NCBI GenBank assembly: GCA_964468185.1
Contig: CAYXTR010000005.1
Coordinates: 1-64,000, forward strand
DNA length: 64,000 nt
Source of the DNA: JANQFV01 sp964468185
Lineage (GTDB): Bacteria; Planctomycetota; Phycisphaerae; UBA1845; Fen-1342
Direction of reading: 5' to 3'
Shown: positions 7,879-16,303 of the stretch, in pieces
Layout: each line of letters begins with the position of its first letter
Numbering within the stretch: position 1 is the stretch's first letter
The notes under the pieces: model-generated
Database searches by the model: none
Told to the model about the DNA's origin: nothing
The model's input: the letters and a program-made list of their open reading frames with translations, nothing else
Program-made: the position numbers and the translations under genes

Positions 7879-7907
7879 TTGACGAAAAAGCAGTTACACG
7901 CTATTCT
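7879..7907 (+). promoter_or_regulatory. Strong sigma-70-type promoter for folC
   Basis: TTGACG, a 17-base spacer, TATTCT. The predicted transcription start (about 7914) is only a few bases before the ATG at 7918, leaving almost no leader. Confidence 0.65.
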
Positions 7908-7917
7908 GTGACCCACC

Positions 7918-9354
7918 ATGACCCGAGTAGCTTCCAAACGACCCGCCGCCAAGCGGACGCCGACCACCCGTAACCGCACCTCGACTTCCCGGACCAAGAG
8001 CCGCAGTCGATCAATCCGGTCCTACCGTGCCGCGCTGGACTTCCTCAACCAGCACACCGACTACGAAAAAATGGTCCGCGTCGGCTACAACCATACTAAC
8101 TTCAACCTATCCCGTATGTTGCGGATCCTCGCCGGCCTCGACAACCCGCACAAGAAAATCCGCACCGTCCATGTCGCCGGCACCAAGGGAAAAGGCTCGA
8201 CGTGCCACATGACCGCGTCGATGCTCGAAAACTCCGGTTATCGGACCGGCCTCTACACGTCCCCCCACTTCATGGACCTCCGCGAACGCATCAGCATCAA
8301 TTGCGAACTGGTCTCCGAAGCCGACTTCACCAAGCTCATCGCCAAAATCGCACCCGTCATCCGAAAACTCAAACGCGACGAGCCCACCTTCTTCGAAATC
8401 ATGACCGCCGCCGCGTTCCTCCACTTCGCAAATAACAAAGTTGATATCGCCGTGATCGAAACCGGCCTCGGCGGCCGCCTCGATTCAACCAACGTCCTCA
8501 AGCCCGAAGTCTGCGGCATCACCAGCATCAGCTACGACCACGTCGCTCAACTCGGCAACACCCTCGAAAAGATCGCCGAAGAGAAAGCCGGCATCTTCAA
8601 GCCCGGCGTACCGGTCATCAGCGCACCGCAGCCCGCCTCCGTCCGCCGCGTCCTCCGCCAGGCCGCGGAACGTACCGGCTGCTCGCTCCGCTTCATCGGC
8701 GAAGACATCGAATTCAGCTACCGCTTCGAATCATCCCGCGCCAGCGGCCCGCACACCCGCGTCTGCATGGCGACTGGATCGACTCGCTTCGACCACCTCC
8801 AGGTGCCCCTCCTCGGCGAGCACCAGGCACACAACTGCGGCGTTGCCCTCGGCATGGTCGACGCCCTCCGCCAGGGCGGTTTCGAAGTCCCCGAACAAGG
8901 CGCGATCGACGGCCTCGCCAAGGTCCGCGTCCAGGGCCGCCTCGAACTCATCCGCGCCCTCCCACGCACCGTCGTCGACGCCGCCCACAACGCCGCCAGC
9001 ATCGCCGCCCTCATGCGCGCCATCGGCCAAAACGTCTCCTACGACTCGATGGTCGTCATCTTCGGCTGCTCGGTCGACAAAGATGTCGACGGCATGCTCC
9101 AGCAACTCCAGCTCGGCGCCGACAAAGTCATCTTCACCACTTCCGGCACCGCACGCTCCTGCGACCCGCGCGAACTCAGCACCCAGTTCGCCGAAAAGAG
9201 CCCCAAGATGGCCCAGGTCGGCCACTCGCTCGAAGAGGCCTACCGCATCGCCTGCAACTGCGTCACACGCGAAGACCTCATCTGCATCACCGGCTCGATC
9301 TACCTCGTCGGCCTCGCCAAGAAGATGGCCCTCGAAGGCCGCCTCGTCGGCTAG
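7918..9354 (+). CDS. folC: Folylpolyglutamate/dihydrofolate synthase
   Basis: Mur-ligase-type enzyme that adds glutamate to folates (and, in bifunctional forms, to dihydropteroate) using ATP. 478 residues. Residues 1-34 are an unusual Arg/Lys/Ser/Thr-rich extension with no counterpart in typical FolC. The body follows: LDFLNQHTDYEK, then the P-loop VAGTKGKGSTCHM, the omega-loop region GLYTSPHFMDLRERISIN, IETGLGGRLDSTNV, KPEVCGITSISYDHVAQLG, EKAGIFKPGVPV, LLGEHQAHNCGVALG, and DAAHNAASIAALM in the C-terminal domain. No other start fits because no Met lies between the extension and the core. A well-formed promoter ends 10 bases before the ATG, so the mRNA is nearly leaderless. No operon partner is evident; the next gene starts 196 bases on with its own ribosome site. 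Confidence 0.95.
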   Translation: MTRVASKRPAAKRTPTTRNRTSTSRTKSRSRSIRSYRAALDFLNQHTDYEKMVRVGYNHTNFNLSRMLRILAGLDNPHKKIRTVHVAGTKGKGSTCHMTASMLENSGYRTGLYTSPHFMDLRERISINCELVSEADFTKLIAKIAPVIRKLKRDEPTFFEIMTAAAFLHFANNKVDIAVIETGLGGRLDSTNVLKPEVCGITSISYDHVAQLGNTLEKIAEEKAGIFKPGVPVISAPQPASVRRVLRQAAERTGCSLRFIGEDIEFSYRFESSRASGPHTRVCMATGSTRFDHLQVPLLGEHQAHNCGVALGMVDALRQGGFEVPEQGAIDGLAKVRVQGRLELIRALPRTVVDAAHNAASIAALMRAIGQNVSYDSMVVIFGCSVDKDVDGMLQQLQLGADKVIFTTSGTARSCDPRELSTQFAEKSPKMAQVGHSLEEAYRIACNCVTREDLICITGSIYLVGLAKKMALEGRLVG

Positions 9355-9550
9355 CTCCCCCCGCCCAAAGGCCAAAACCCATTCATCACGCCCCCATTAC
9401 TCCCTTGTAAACCGCAATTCACCCCCACTTAAGCTCCCACCCGCACACTCCTCGGTCGGTGGCAAAAGCTGATCAATAGGCCGCCACAAGATCGCGACCC
9501 CGAAAGGCGCGCTGCGAACCAGAACTCCAAATTCCCAAGGGAGCTCAACA

Positions 9551-10681
9551 ATGACCACACGTCTCCACGCCACAATCACTACCCTCACCATCACCAGTCT
9601 GGCCCTGCTCGCAACCAGCGCCAACGCCCAGGACCCCCAGCAAGAACGCCAGCAGCCCCGCGACCAGTCTGACCTCCCCGTCCGCTCCGAAGGCTGGTAC
9701 GGCCCCAGCGATTGGTTCGACGTCAACACCGGCGTGGACTACGACTACGATTACGACCCTTACGCCGGCTACGGCTACGATTACGTCTACTCCCCATACT
9801 TCGGCTGGTACAACCCCGGCGGCGTTTACGGCACCACGTCCTACGACCCCTACTACATGGATCCGTACAATCCCCCCTACGGCTACGTCTACTTCTACGA
9901 TCCCGACCACGAGCGCACGTACGACACCCGCCCCTATACCCACGCCTCGGACGAACAGACCGAGCAGGACCAGCGCGCTCATCGCCAGAGCATGACCCGC
10001 ACCCAGTCCAGACGCGACCGTCCCCACAATCGCGGCGCCATGCAGCCCTACGGCCATGGCGGTCAACGCTACGAAGACCAGAATCGCCGCCGTGCCGACC
10101 ACGGCCCCCGTTATCAACTCGCCCGCACCCACGGCACCATCAAGGATCTCGAAACCGTGCCGATGTTTGGCAAGCAACAACTCTGCGCGAAAATCAAAAC
10201 GCCACAAGGCAAAACCAACCGCGTCCATCTCGGCCCGAAAGATAAACTGCGCAAACTCAATCTCTCCGAAGGCGACGAAATCACCGTCTACGGCGCCCAG
10301 AAACTCCTCTCCGCCAGCCGCATCCGCGTCAACGACCGCACCATCCGGCTCGACCGCGAATGGGACACCGCTATGGCCCGCATGCAACAGCCCGTCGAGT
10401 TGCGCGGCCGCATCGATACCCTCAAGGAATGGCGCGCCGACGGCGAAACGCACTACGTCGCCTACCTCGAAAATCGCGACGGCTGGATGCAGCGCGTCGA
10501 CCTCGGCACCAAGCAGGAACTCAACGAAGCCAAGCTCAACGAGGGCGACCAGATCCGCGTGCGCGGCCATCGCAGCCACCTCAACGGCGTAGCCGTAATC
10601 ATCGCCCACCAATTCCGTATCGATCACCGCAATACGAACACGGACAAAACGGACCAGGAAGGCCGCTCCGTACACCGCTAA
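9551..10681 (+). CDS. Secreted Tyr-rich protein with two OB-like repeats
   Basis: 376 residues; the ATG follows AAGGGAG. A signal peptide (MTTRLHATITTLTITSLALL, cleavage probably after ANA) leads to a low-complexity Tyr/Asp/Gly/Pro segment (about 60-125: YDYDYDPYAGYGYDYVY), then a charged polar linker. Two related beta-rich units follow, about 195-265 and 280-355. Each begins with a G/R-x-I-x-x-L strand, contains a strand ending in R-V-x-L-G, and then L-N/S-E-G-D-x-I-x-V-x-G (VHLGPKDKLRKLNLSEGDEI; VDLGTKQELNEAKLNEGDQI). This spacing resembles small periplasmic OB-fold domains such as BOF/DUF5666, a structural guess. A cell-envelope role is likely. No enzymatic motif is visible. It stands alone between folC and a kinase gene. 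Confidence 0.7.
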   Translation: MTTRLHATITTLTITSLALLATSANAQDPQQERQQPRDQSDLPVRSEGWYGPSDWFDVNTGVDYDYDYDPYAGYGYDYVYSPYFGWYNPGGVYGTTSYDPYYMDPYNPPYGYVYFYDPDHERTYDTRPYTHASDEQTEQDQRAHRQSMTRTQSRRDRPHNRGAMQPYGHGGQRYEDQNRRRADHGPRYQLARTHGTIKDLETVPMFGKQQLCAKIKTPQGKTNRVHLGPKDKLRKLNLSEGDEITVYGAQKLLSASRIRVNDRTIRLDREWDTAMARMQQPVELRGRIDTLKEWRADGETHYVAYLENRDGWMQRVDLGTKQELNEAKLNEGDQIRVRGHRSHLNGVAVIIAHQFRIDHRNTNTDKTDQEGRSVHR

Positions 10682-10930
10682 CCGCCACCAATCGACCACA
10701 CACGACCCAAGCCCGCTCGGCGGGTCGATCGGGAAGGACCCCGGTCGGCTCGCCCTCTTTCTTCCACACCCGCCCCATGCCCCGCCGCATCAACATACCT
10801 GGCGCGCCCACCCGGGCTTTCTGTTATCATCCCCCTGGGTGTTCTCGGATCCCACTGCCGCATTGGCCAGGGGTGGCCAAGTGGCACGGATCCACGTCCC
10901 CCGGGAAGGCGGGCCCGCCCGCACAGCGCC

Positions 10931-13243
10931 ATGTCACATCAACCCGACGAAGAGCTCCTCGCCCGCTACGCCGCCGGCGACTGCACCACCACCGAAGCCC
11001 GCGCCGTGGAGGCCCACCTCGCCGAATCGCCGACCGCCCGCGCCAGGCTCGATCAACTCCGCGCCGACGAAGGCTGGCTCGACGCCCGCCACGACGCCTG
11101 GCGCAAAGCCGCCCGCCACGACGACTCCAGCTCCGCCCCCACCCAGGCCCTGCCCAACCAGCCCGCCTCTTCCACGGCACTCACGCCCCACATCCCACCC
11201 CGCATCGACGAATACGATATCCAGCACGAGCTCTCCCGCGGCGGCCAGGGCGTCGTCTACCAGGCCATCCAGACCTCCACCAAACGTAAGGTCGCCATCA
11301 AAGTCCTCCTCGAAGGCCGCTACGCCGCCCAGGCCGCCCGCCGCCGCTTCGAACGCGAAATCGAACTCGTCGCCCAACTCAAACACCCCGGCATCATCAG
11401 TATCTTCCACTCCGGCACCACCCCCGACGGTCGCCCCTTCTACGTCATGGACTTCGTCCGCGGCGAATCCCTCATCCACCACGTCCGCAGCCACCGCCTC
11501 GCCCTCGATGCCACACTCACCCTCTTCGCCGAAGTCTGCGCCGCTGTCCAGTTCGCCCACCAACGCGGCGTCATCCACCGTGACCTCAAACCCTCCAACA
11601 TCATCGTCGACCCCGACGGCCGTCCCAAGGTCCTCGACTTCGGCCTCGCCAAATGGCTCGCCGCCCCCGCCGAAACCCTCGTCTCCATTACCCAGGAGGT
11701 CGTCGGCACCCTCCGCTACATGTCACCCGAGCAAGCCCGCGGCAACCCCGACGAAATCGACACCCGCGCCGACGTCTACGCCCTCGGCGTGATCCTCTAC
11801 GAGCTCCTGACCGGCCGGTCACCATATCCCATTGACGGCTGCGAGCTCGCCGAGGCCCTCCGCCACATCTCCCAAACCGAAGCCGAACCGCCCAGCCGCC
11901 GCTGGTCCGCGGACGTAGGCATCACCCGCCGCTCCGGTTCCCGCTCCACCCGCTGCCCCATCGACAACGAACTCGAGACCATCGTTCTCAAGTCCCTGAA
12001 CAAGGAACGCACCCGCCGCTATCAAAGCGCCGGCGAACTCGGCCGCGACATCGAGCGCTACCTCGCCGGCGAGCCCATCGAAGCCAAACGCGACTCGGCC
12101 GTCTACGTGCTGGCCAAGCAACTCCGCAAACACCGCGTTCCCGCCGCCGTCGCCGCCTTGTTCGTCCTCACGCTTACCGCCGGCTTCGTCACGTCCCTCA
12201 TCTTCTGGCAGCAAGCCGCTGACGGCCGCGAACAGGCCCGTCGCGACGCCGCACGCGCCGACACCGCCCTCAACTTCGTCCACGGCATGTTCGGCTCGTT
12301 ACGCAGCGCCGACGGTGCCGCGGAAATGACTGTCCGCGAGATGCTCGACATCGCGGCCGACAAGGTCGCGGACGGCGACCTGGCCCCACAGCCGCACAGC
12401 GAACTCGACGTGCACCAGATCATCGCCGGCGCGTATCGCAACCTCGGCTGGTACCAGAAGTCCGCCAGGCATTATTCACACGTCATCGAGCTGGCGCGCG
12501 AACTCTACGGCGAGCCCAGCAGCCCTCTGGCCGAGGCATATAACGACTACGCCAGCGCGCTGTTCGATGCCCGCGACCTCGCCGGCGCCGAGGCGTTCTT
12601 CCGTCGCGCGCTCGCAGACCGCCGCAGGTTGAGCGGTCCGCGCGGTATCGAAACAGCGCAGGCGCTGTGCAACCTCGCGGCAACGCTCAATGCCCAGGGT
12701 CGCCTTGAGGAAGCGGAACCGCTGTTCCGCGAAGCGCTGGCACTGCGACGTGAGTTGTTGGACCCTGACCACAAGCTGATTTCGCACGCGCGGAACAACC
12801 TCGCGACGTTGCTTGCGAAGCTGGCGAAGTACGACGAAGCCGAGATGTTGTTGACCGAGTCGCTACACGCCATGGCGCAGCAGCAGAATCGTCTTGCCGT
12901 CGCCTGGACCCGGCATCTGCTGGGCAAGGTGTGCCATTTGCGCGGCGACACTTCACGCGCTGCAACGTTGTACCAGCAAGCGCTGGACGGGCGCGCGGCG
13001 CTGCTTGGCCTCGAGCACCACGCCAACCTGCTGATCATCAGGGACTTCATCGAACTGCTCGTCGAACAGCGCCGGTTCGACGAGGCCATCGCCTTCCTCC
13101 GGGACGACCTTGCCCAAGTGCGCAGTCTCCCCGCCGTCACCCCGCAACGCACCAACGGGACGATCGAACTTCTCGTCAAGGCCTGCCAGGCCGCTGACCG
13201 CACTGGCGACGCCGATTACTGGCAACAACAACTGACAGAGTAA
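10931..13243 (+). CDS. Ser/Thr protein kinase with TPR sensor domain
   Basis: 770 residues, a membrane-spanning Hanks-type kinase. Residues 1-60 (EELLARYAAGDCTTTEARAV) resemble a degenerate anti-sigma-like zinc finger with only one cysteine. The kinase domain (about 95-370) has the glycine loop LSRGGQGVVYQ, KVAIKVL, catalytic HRDLKPSNII, DFGLAKW and activation-segment GTLRYMSPEQARG. One transmembrane helix follows (VPAAVAALFVLTLTAGFVTS). The C-terminal part (about 450-760) is TPR repeats of the kinesin-light-chain type (ALCNLAATLNAQGRLEEAEP, ARNNLATLLAKLAKYDEAEM) that probably bind a partner outside the membrane. No Shine-Dalgarno site precedes the ATG. Unlike the kinase at 32.8 kb it has no ECF sigma gene beside it; it converges with neuC. 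Confidence 0.9.
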   Translation: MSHQPDEELLARYAAGDCTTTEARAVEAHLAESPTARARLDQLRADEGWLDARHDAWRKAARHDDSSSAPTQALPNQPASSTALTPHIPPRIDEYDIQHELSRGGQGVVYQAIQTSTKRKVAIKVLLEGRYAAQAARRRFEREIELVAQLKHPGIISIFHSGTTPDGRPFYVMDFVRGESLIHHVRSHRLALDATLTLFAEVCAAVQFAHQRGVIHRDLKPSNIIVDPDGRPKVLDFGLAKWLAAPAETLVSITQEVVGTLRYMSPEQARGNPDEIDTRADVYALGVILYELLTGRSPYPIDGCELAEALRHISQTEAEPPSRRWSADVGITRRSGSRSTRCPIDNELETIVLKSLNKERTRRYQSAGELGRDIERYLAGEPIEAKRDSAVYVLAKQLRKHRVPAAVAALFVLTLTAGFVTSLIFWQQAADGREQARRDAARADTALNFVHGMFGSLRSADGAAEMTVREMLDIAADKVADGDLAPQPHSELDVHQIIAGAYRNLGWYQKSARHYSHVIELARELYGEPSSPLAEAYNDYASALFDARDLAGAEAFFRRALADRRRLSGPRGIETAQALCNLAATLNAQGRLEEAEPLFREALALRRELLDPDHKLISHARNNLATLLAKLAKYDEAEMLLTESLHAMAQQQNRLAVAWTRHLLGKVCHLRGDTSRAATLYQQALDGRAALLGLEHHANLLIIRDFIELLVEQRRFDEAIAFLRDDLAQVRSLPAVTPQRTNGTIELLVKACQAADRTGDADYWQQQLTE

Positions 13244-13337
13244 CCGCCGCACGCACAACCGATGTTGCGTGACCAACCCCCGCCAAAGACCCCACCACGC
13301 AAATCCTCACACCCTGAGATCCTCAGATCCTCCCCAT

Positions 13338-14507
13338 TCAATACCTGATCACCTTTCGCGCCAGCGAGGCCTTGTTCGGCAAGTGGGCCAATACCTCCGC
13401 GATCCGCCGCCCCGCTTGCCCGTCTCCGTAGACCGTTCGGCTTCCAGCCCGCGGCCGCTTGCGCAATGCCGCAGCGATCGTCTGGTAAAGCGCCGCTGGC
13501 GCCGCGTCACACGCCAGCACACACCGCCCACCCGCCTCACGTCCCGCCTGCCGCAACCCGACATTCACGACCGGCGTTCCCGCCAGCGGCGCTTCAATCA
13601 AGCCGCTCGACGTATTCCCGATCAGCACGTCCGCCTCGATCAGCCGCCGCAGGTACGCATCCCGCGGCAACGAACGACGCACGTCAACCATCTCCCGGTC
13701 AAACCGCTTCGCATGCGCCTCGATCGCCGCGACGATCCCCTTGTGTCCGCGATCCGTATTGGGATACACGATTGTCTGATGCAGTTTGTGGCGTGCCGCG
13801 GCGTTCAGAATGCGCTGCATATCGCGCTGCTCGTCACGCGCTGGCCGCCCACACGGATGAAAGACAATCAGCGCGCGCCGCGCGCCAACCCGCTCCGACC
13901 GCGCTGCACCCGCGCGCTTCCGCGCATGCAGTATCTCTCCCAATCGGTCCAGTCCCGGCGCACCTACGACGTGCACGCGCTCCGGCTGCTCACCCATCCG
14001 CACCAGCCGTCGTGCGGCCCCGCGCGTAGCCGCCAGGTGCACATGCGCCAGCTTCGAAATGCTGTGCCGCAGTGAATCGTCAAAATCACCCGGTGCCACG
14101 TCGCCGCCATGAATATGTGCCAGTATCCGTCCCGTTGTCACCGCAGCCAGTGCCCCCGCCATCGCTTCAATACGATCCCCCAGCACAAGTACAACGTCAG
14201 CGCTACTTGCATGCAGAAACTCCGCAATGCCCCGCATACCCCGCCCCAACCCATCTGCCTGGTCTAGCGGATCGTCATCGCCCCGCTGCATTCGCACCCG
14301 CGCCGCAATCGGCCAGCCATCCCGCTCGATCTCACGAACAGTGTTGCCGAACTCCCGTAGCAGATGCATGCCCGTCACGACCAGTTGCAGTTCCAGCCGC
14401 GGATGGTCGGCAATCGCCCGCATGGGCGACGTCAGCAGCCCGTACTCCGCCCGCGTGCCGGTTACGACTGCAATCCGCCGCCGCTGGGACACCCGCCCCC
14501 GACTCAC
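13338..14507 (-). CDS. neuC: UDP-GlcNAc 2-epimerase (hydrolysing), NeuC-like
   Basis: First step of sialic/legionaminic-type sugar synthesis: hydrolyses a UDP-HexNAc to a free 2-epimerised sugar (ManNAc or a diamino analogue). 389 residues from a GTG at 14507, overlapping the neuB stop as GTGA with GGGAG upstream; an in-frame GTG at 14522 is possible. Motifs: RRIAVVTGTRAEYGLL, LVVTGMHL, VLVLGDRIEAMAGALAAV, ILAHIHGGDVAPGDFDDSLR, VVGAPGLDRLGE, HPCGR, LIGNTSSGLIEAP, VNVGLRQAGR, and the late tail KRPRAGSRTVYGDGQAG. It is the last gene of the mutS-trkH-like-neuA-neuB-neuC operon. Which of the related sugars is made cannot be decided from this protein alone. Confidence 0.9.
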   Translation of the reverse strand: MSRGRVSQRRRIAVVTGTRAEYGLLTSPMRAIADHPRLELQLVVTGMHLLREFGNTVREIERDGWPIAARVRMQRGDDDPLDQADGLGRGMRGIAEFLHASSADVVLVLGDRIEAMAGALAAVTTGRILAHIHGGDVAPGDFDDSLRHSISKLAHVHLAATRGAARRLVRMGEQPERVHVVGAPGLDRLGEILHARKRAGAARSERVGARRALIVFHPCGRPARDEQRDMQRILNAAARHKLHQTIVYPNTDRGHKGIVAAIEAHAKRFDREMVDVRRSLPRDAYLRRLIEADVLIGNTSSGLIEAPLAGTPVVNVGLRQAGREAGGRCVLACDAAPAALYQTIAAALRKRPRAGSRTVYGDGQAGRRIAEVLAHLPNKASLARKVIRY

Positions 14508-15577
14508 TGCACCATCTCCCACGTCAACGTCGTGTCCACCGCGATATCGACCACCGCGCTACGTCCGACCAGGTCATCCAACGCTTCCGGCGATACCCCG
14601 CCCCCCGGTCGTTTCACCGTCAGCATATCAGCGGTCACAACCGTCCCCGCGGCAATATGCTGTGCCGCGACCAGGCTTTTCCGTGCCGCGTGTCGCACAT
14701 CCTCTTCAATCGCCGTCATGCCGAGACGGCCATCACCCAGCGCGACTTCTGCCGCCCGCGCCGACCGCACGTAGGCTGCCAACCCCTGCGGATCCAGCGA
14801 CATGGCATGGTCCGGTCCTCGAGCCGCGCGGTCACGCGTGAAGTGCTTCTCGAGCACGCACGCGCCCGCCGCCACCGCCAGACCGGCAATCACGGTCGAA
14901 TCAGTATGATCACTGAATCCCACCGGCACACCAGCACATTTCCGCAAGCTGGCGATCGCCCGCAGATTCGCACACTCCAGCGGGGCCGGATAACTGCTCA
15001 CGCAGTGCAGCAATATCAACCGCTGCCACGCACCCCATTCCTTCAAGCGCGCCACGGCCACCGCGATTTCATCCTCCCGCGCCGCCCCCGTCGACACAAT
15101 CAACGGCAAACCCGTCGCCACCACCCGCCGCAGCAGGATCACATTGTTCACGTCCGTCGAGGCAATCTTGATCGCCTCGACCTCCAGCTCCAGTAGCAAA
15201 TCGACATCCGCCGGCCCGAACGGCGTTGCCAGAAACAGCAGCCCACGTTGCCGGCAACGCTGCGCAATCTCACGAAAGTCGCTCGCCGTTAGTTCCAGCG
15301 CTTGCAGCAGTGCACGCTGCGAAGATGCACCCGCCTGTTGCTGATAAGCGGCCGTGGCAGCATCCCGCGTCACCAGCTCGCTGGCACGAAATACCTGAAA
15401 CTTGACGACATCCGCCCCCGCGTCGGCGGCCACATCAACCAGCCGCAACGCTTCGTCACGCGATCCGTTGTGATTGACCCCCGCTTCCGCAATCACCAGC
15501 ACACGCTGCTTGTCACCAACAAGTCGCTGGCCAATGCGAACGAAAGGAAGGCAATCTTCATGCGCCTCAGCAGACAT
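14504..15577 (-). CDS. neuB: N-acetylneuraminate/legionaminate synthase
   Basis: Condenses phosphoenolpyruvate with ManNAc or a bacillosamine-derived sugar to give a nonulosonic acid. 357 residues from the ATG at 15577, which overlaps the neuA stop by 11 bases; the frame runs open further upstream but into neuA. The NeuB TIM-barrel is clear: VLVIAEAGVNHNGSRDEAL, ADVVKFQVFRASELVT, LFLATPFGPADVDLL, AIKIASTDVNN, PLIVSTGAA, LLHCVSSYPAPLECANLRAI, VGFSDHTDS, VLEKHFTRDR, GPDHAMSLDP. A C-terminal SAF antifreeze-like domain follows (RKSLVAAQHIAAGTVVTADM, KRPGGGVSPEALDDLVGR). Translationally coupled to neuA and neuC. Confidence 0.95.
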   Translation of the reverse strand: MSAEAHEDCLPFVRIGQRLVGDKQRVLVIAEAGVNHNGSRDEALRLVDVAADAGADVVKFQVFRASELVTRDAATAAYQQQAGASSQRALLQALELTASDFREIAQRCRQRGLLFLATPFGPADVDLLLELEVEAIKIASTDVNNVILLRRVVATGLPLIVSTGAAREDEIAVAVARLKEWGAWQRLILLHCVSSYPAPLECANLRAIASLRKCAGVPVGFSDHTDSTVIAGLAVAAGACVLEKHFTRDRAARGPDHAMSLDPQGLAAYVRSARAAEVALGDGRLGMTAIEEDVRHAARKSLVAAQHIAAGTVVTADMLTVKRPGGGVSPEALDDLVGRSAVVDIAVDTTLTWEMVQ

Positions 15578-16268
15578 GACCCGCCGCACAGTGCCTGGTT
15601 CCGCCGGACGTGTTGACTGCGCGATGACGCAGTAAGTACTCGGCGTACTCGAAGTCACGCGGCGTATCGATGTCCACGCCGCGCTCCGGCGGCATGGTGT
15701 ACGCTACCGTCTTCGCCGGCTCTCGACCTGCCAGGTAGTCGACGCAACCATGAATGTAAATCGCGCCGTTCAGCCGGTGCGTCATCTGCTCGCCCGCGTT
15801 ACGTTCGAACCGCCCCGACTCGTTCACCTGCCCCAGCCAGCTCGCCGGCGCAACCGGACTTACCGAAACCACGTTGCACGGCGCATGCGTCTCATACATC
15901 CGCCACGCATTCCGAATATCCGCCACACTCCGCAATGGCGACGTTGGTTGCAGGATCATTACCGCGTCGAACACTTGCCCACGCGATTGATAGTGCTCCA
16001 GCATGAACACCACCGCGTCGCGCGTCGGCGTTTCGTCCGCCGCCAGCTGTGTCGGCCGCAACACCGGACACGTTGCCCCCGCCGCAACTGCGATGTCAGC
16101 AATCCGTCGGCTGTCTGTATTGATGCACACCTCGTCGCACACGCCGGCGTCGCGGGCCGCGACAACGGTGTGCTCGATCAGCGGCCTGCCGCCGAGCGGC
16201 AGTACCGCTTTGTCGGGCAACCGCTTCGAGCCGGCCCGCGCGGGAATCATGCCAAGCAATCTCATCAT
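15567..16268 (-). CDS. neuA: CMP-nonulosonic acid synthetase
   Basis: Activates the NeuB product with CTP to a CMP-sugar, the donor for surface glycosylation. 233 residues from the ATG at 16268 (MMRLLGMIPARAGSKRLPDK), with GGAG close upstream; the frame is open to 16415 but that part is not NeuA-like. Signature nucleotide loop IPARAGSKRLPDKAVLPLGG, then PLIEHTVVAARDAG, VCINTDSRRIADIA, VLRPTQLAADETPTRDAVVF, MILQPTSPLRSVADI, GVDIDTPRDFEYAEYLL. Sequence style is closer to the legionaminic/pseudaminic CMP-synthetases than to long vertebrate-like NeuA, which is an impression only. It lies 35 bases after the TrkH-like gene and overlaps neuB. Confidence 0.93.
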   Translation of the reverse strand: MMRLLGMIPARAGSKRLPDKAVLPLGGRPLIEHTVVAARDAGVCDEVCINTDSRRIADIAVAAGATCPVLRPTQLAADETPTRDAVVFMLEHYQSRGQVFDAVMILQPTSPLRSVADIRNAWRMYETHAPCNVVSVSPVAPASWLGQVNESGRFERNAGEQMTHRLNGAIYIHGCVDYLAGREPAKTVAYTMPPERGVDIDTPRDFEYAEYLLRHRAVNTSGGTRHCAAGHVC

Positions 16269-16303
16269 GCTGCTCCGGATCACATTCCGGTTACGGCTCG
16301 CGC

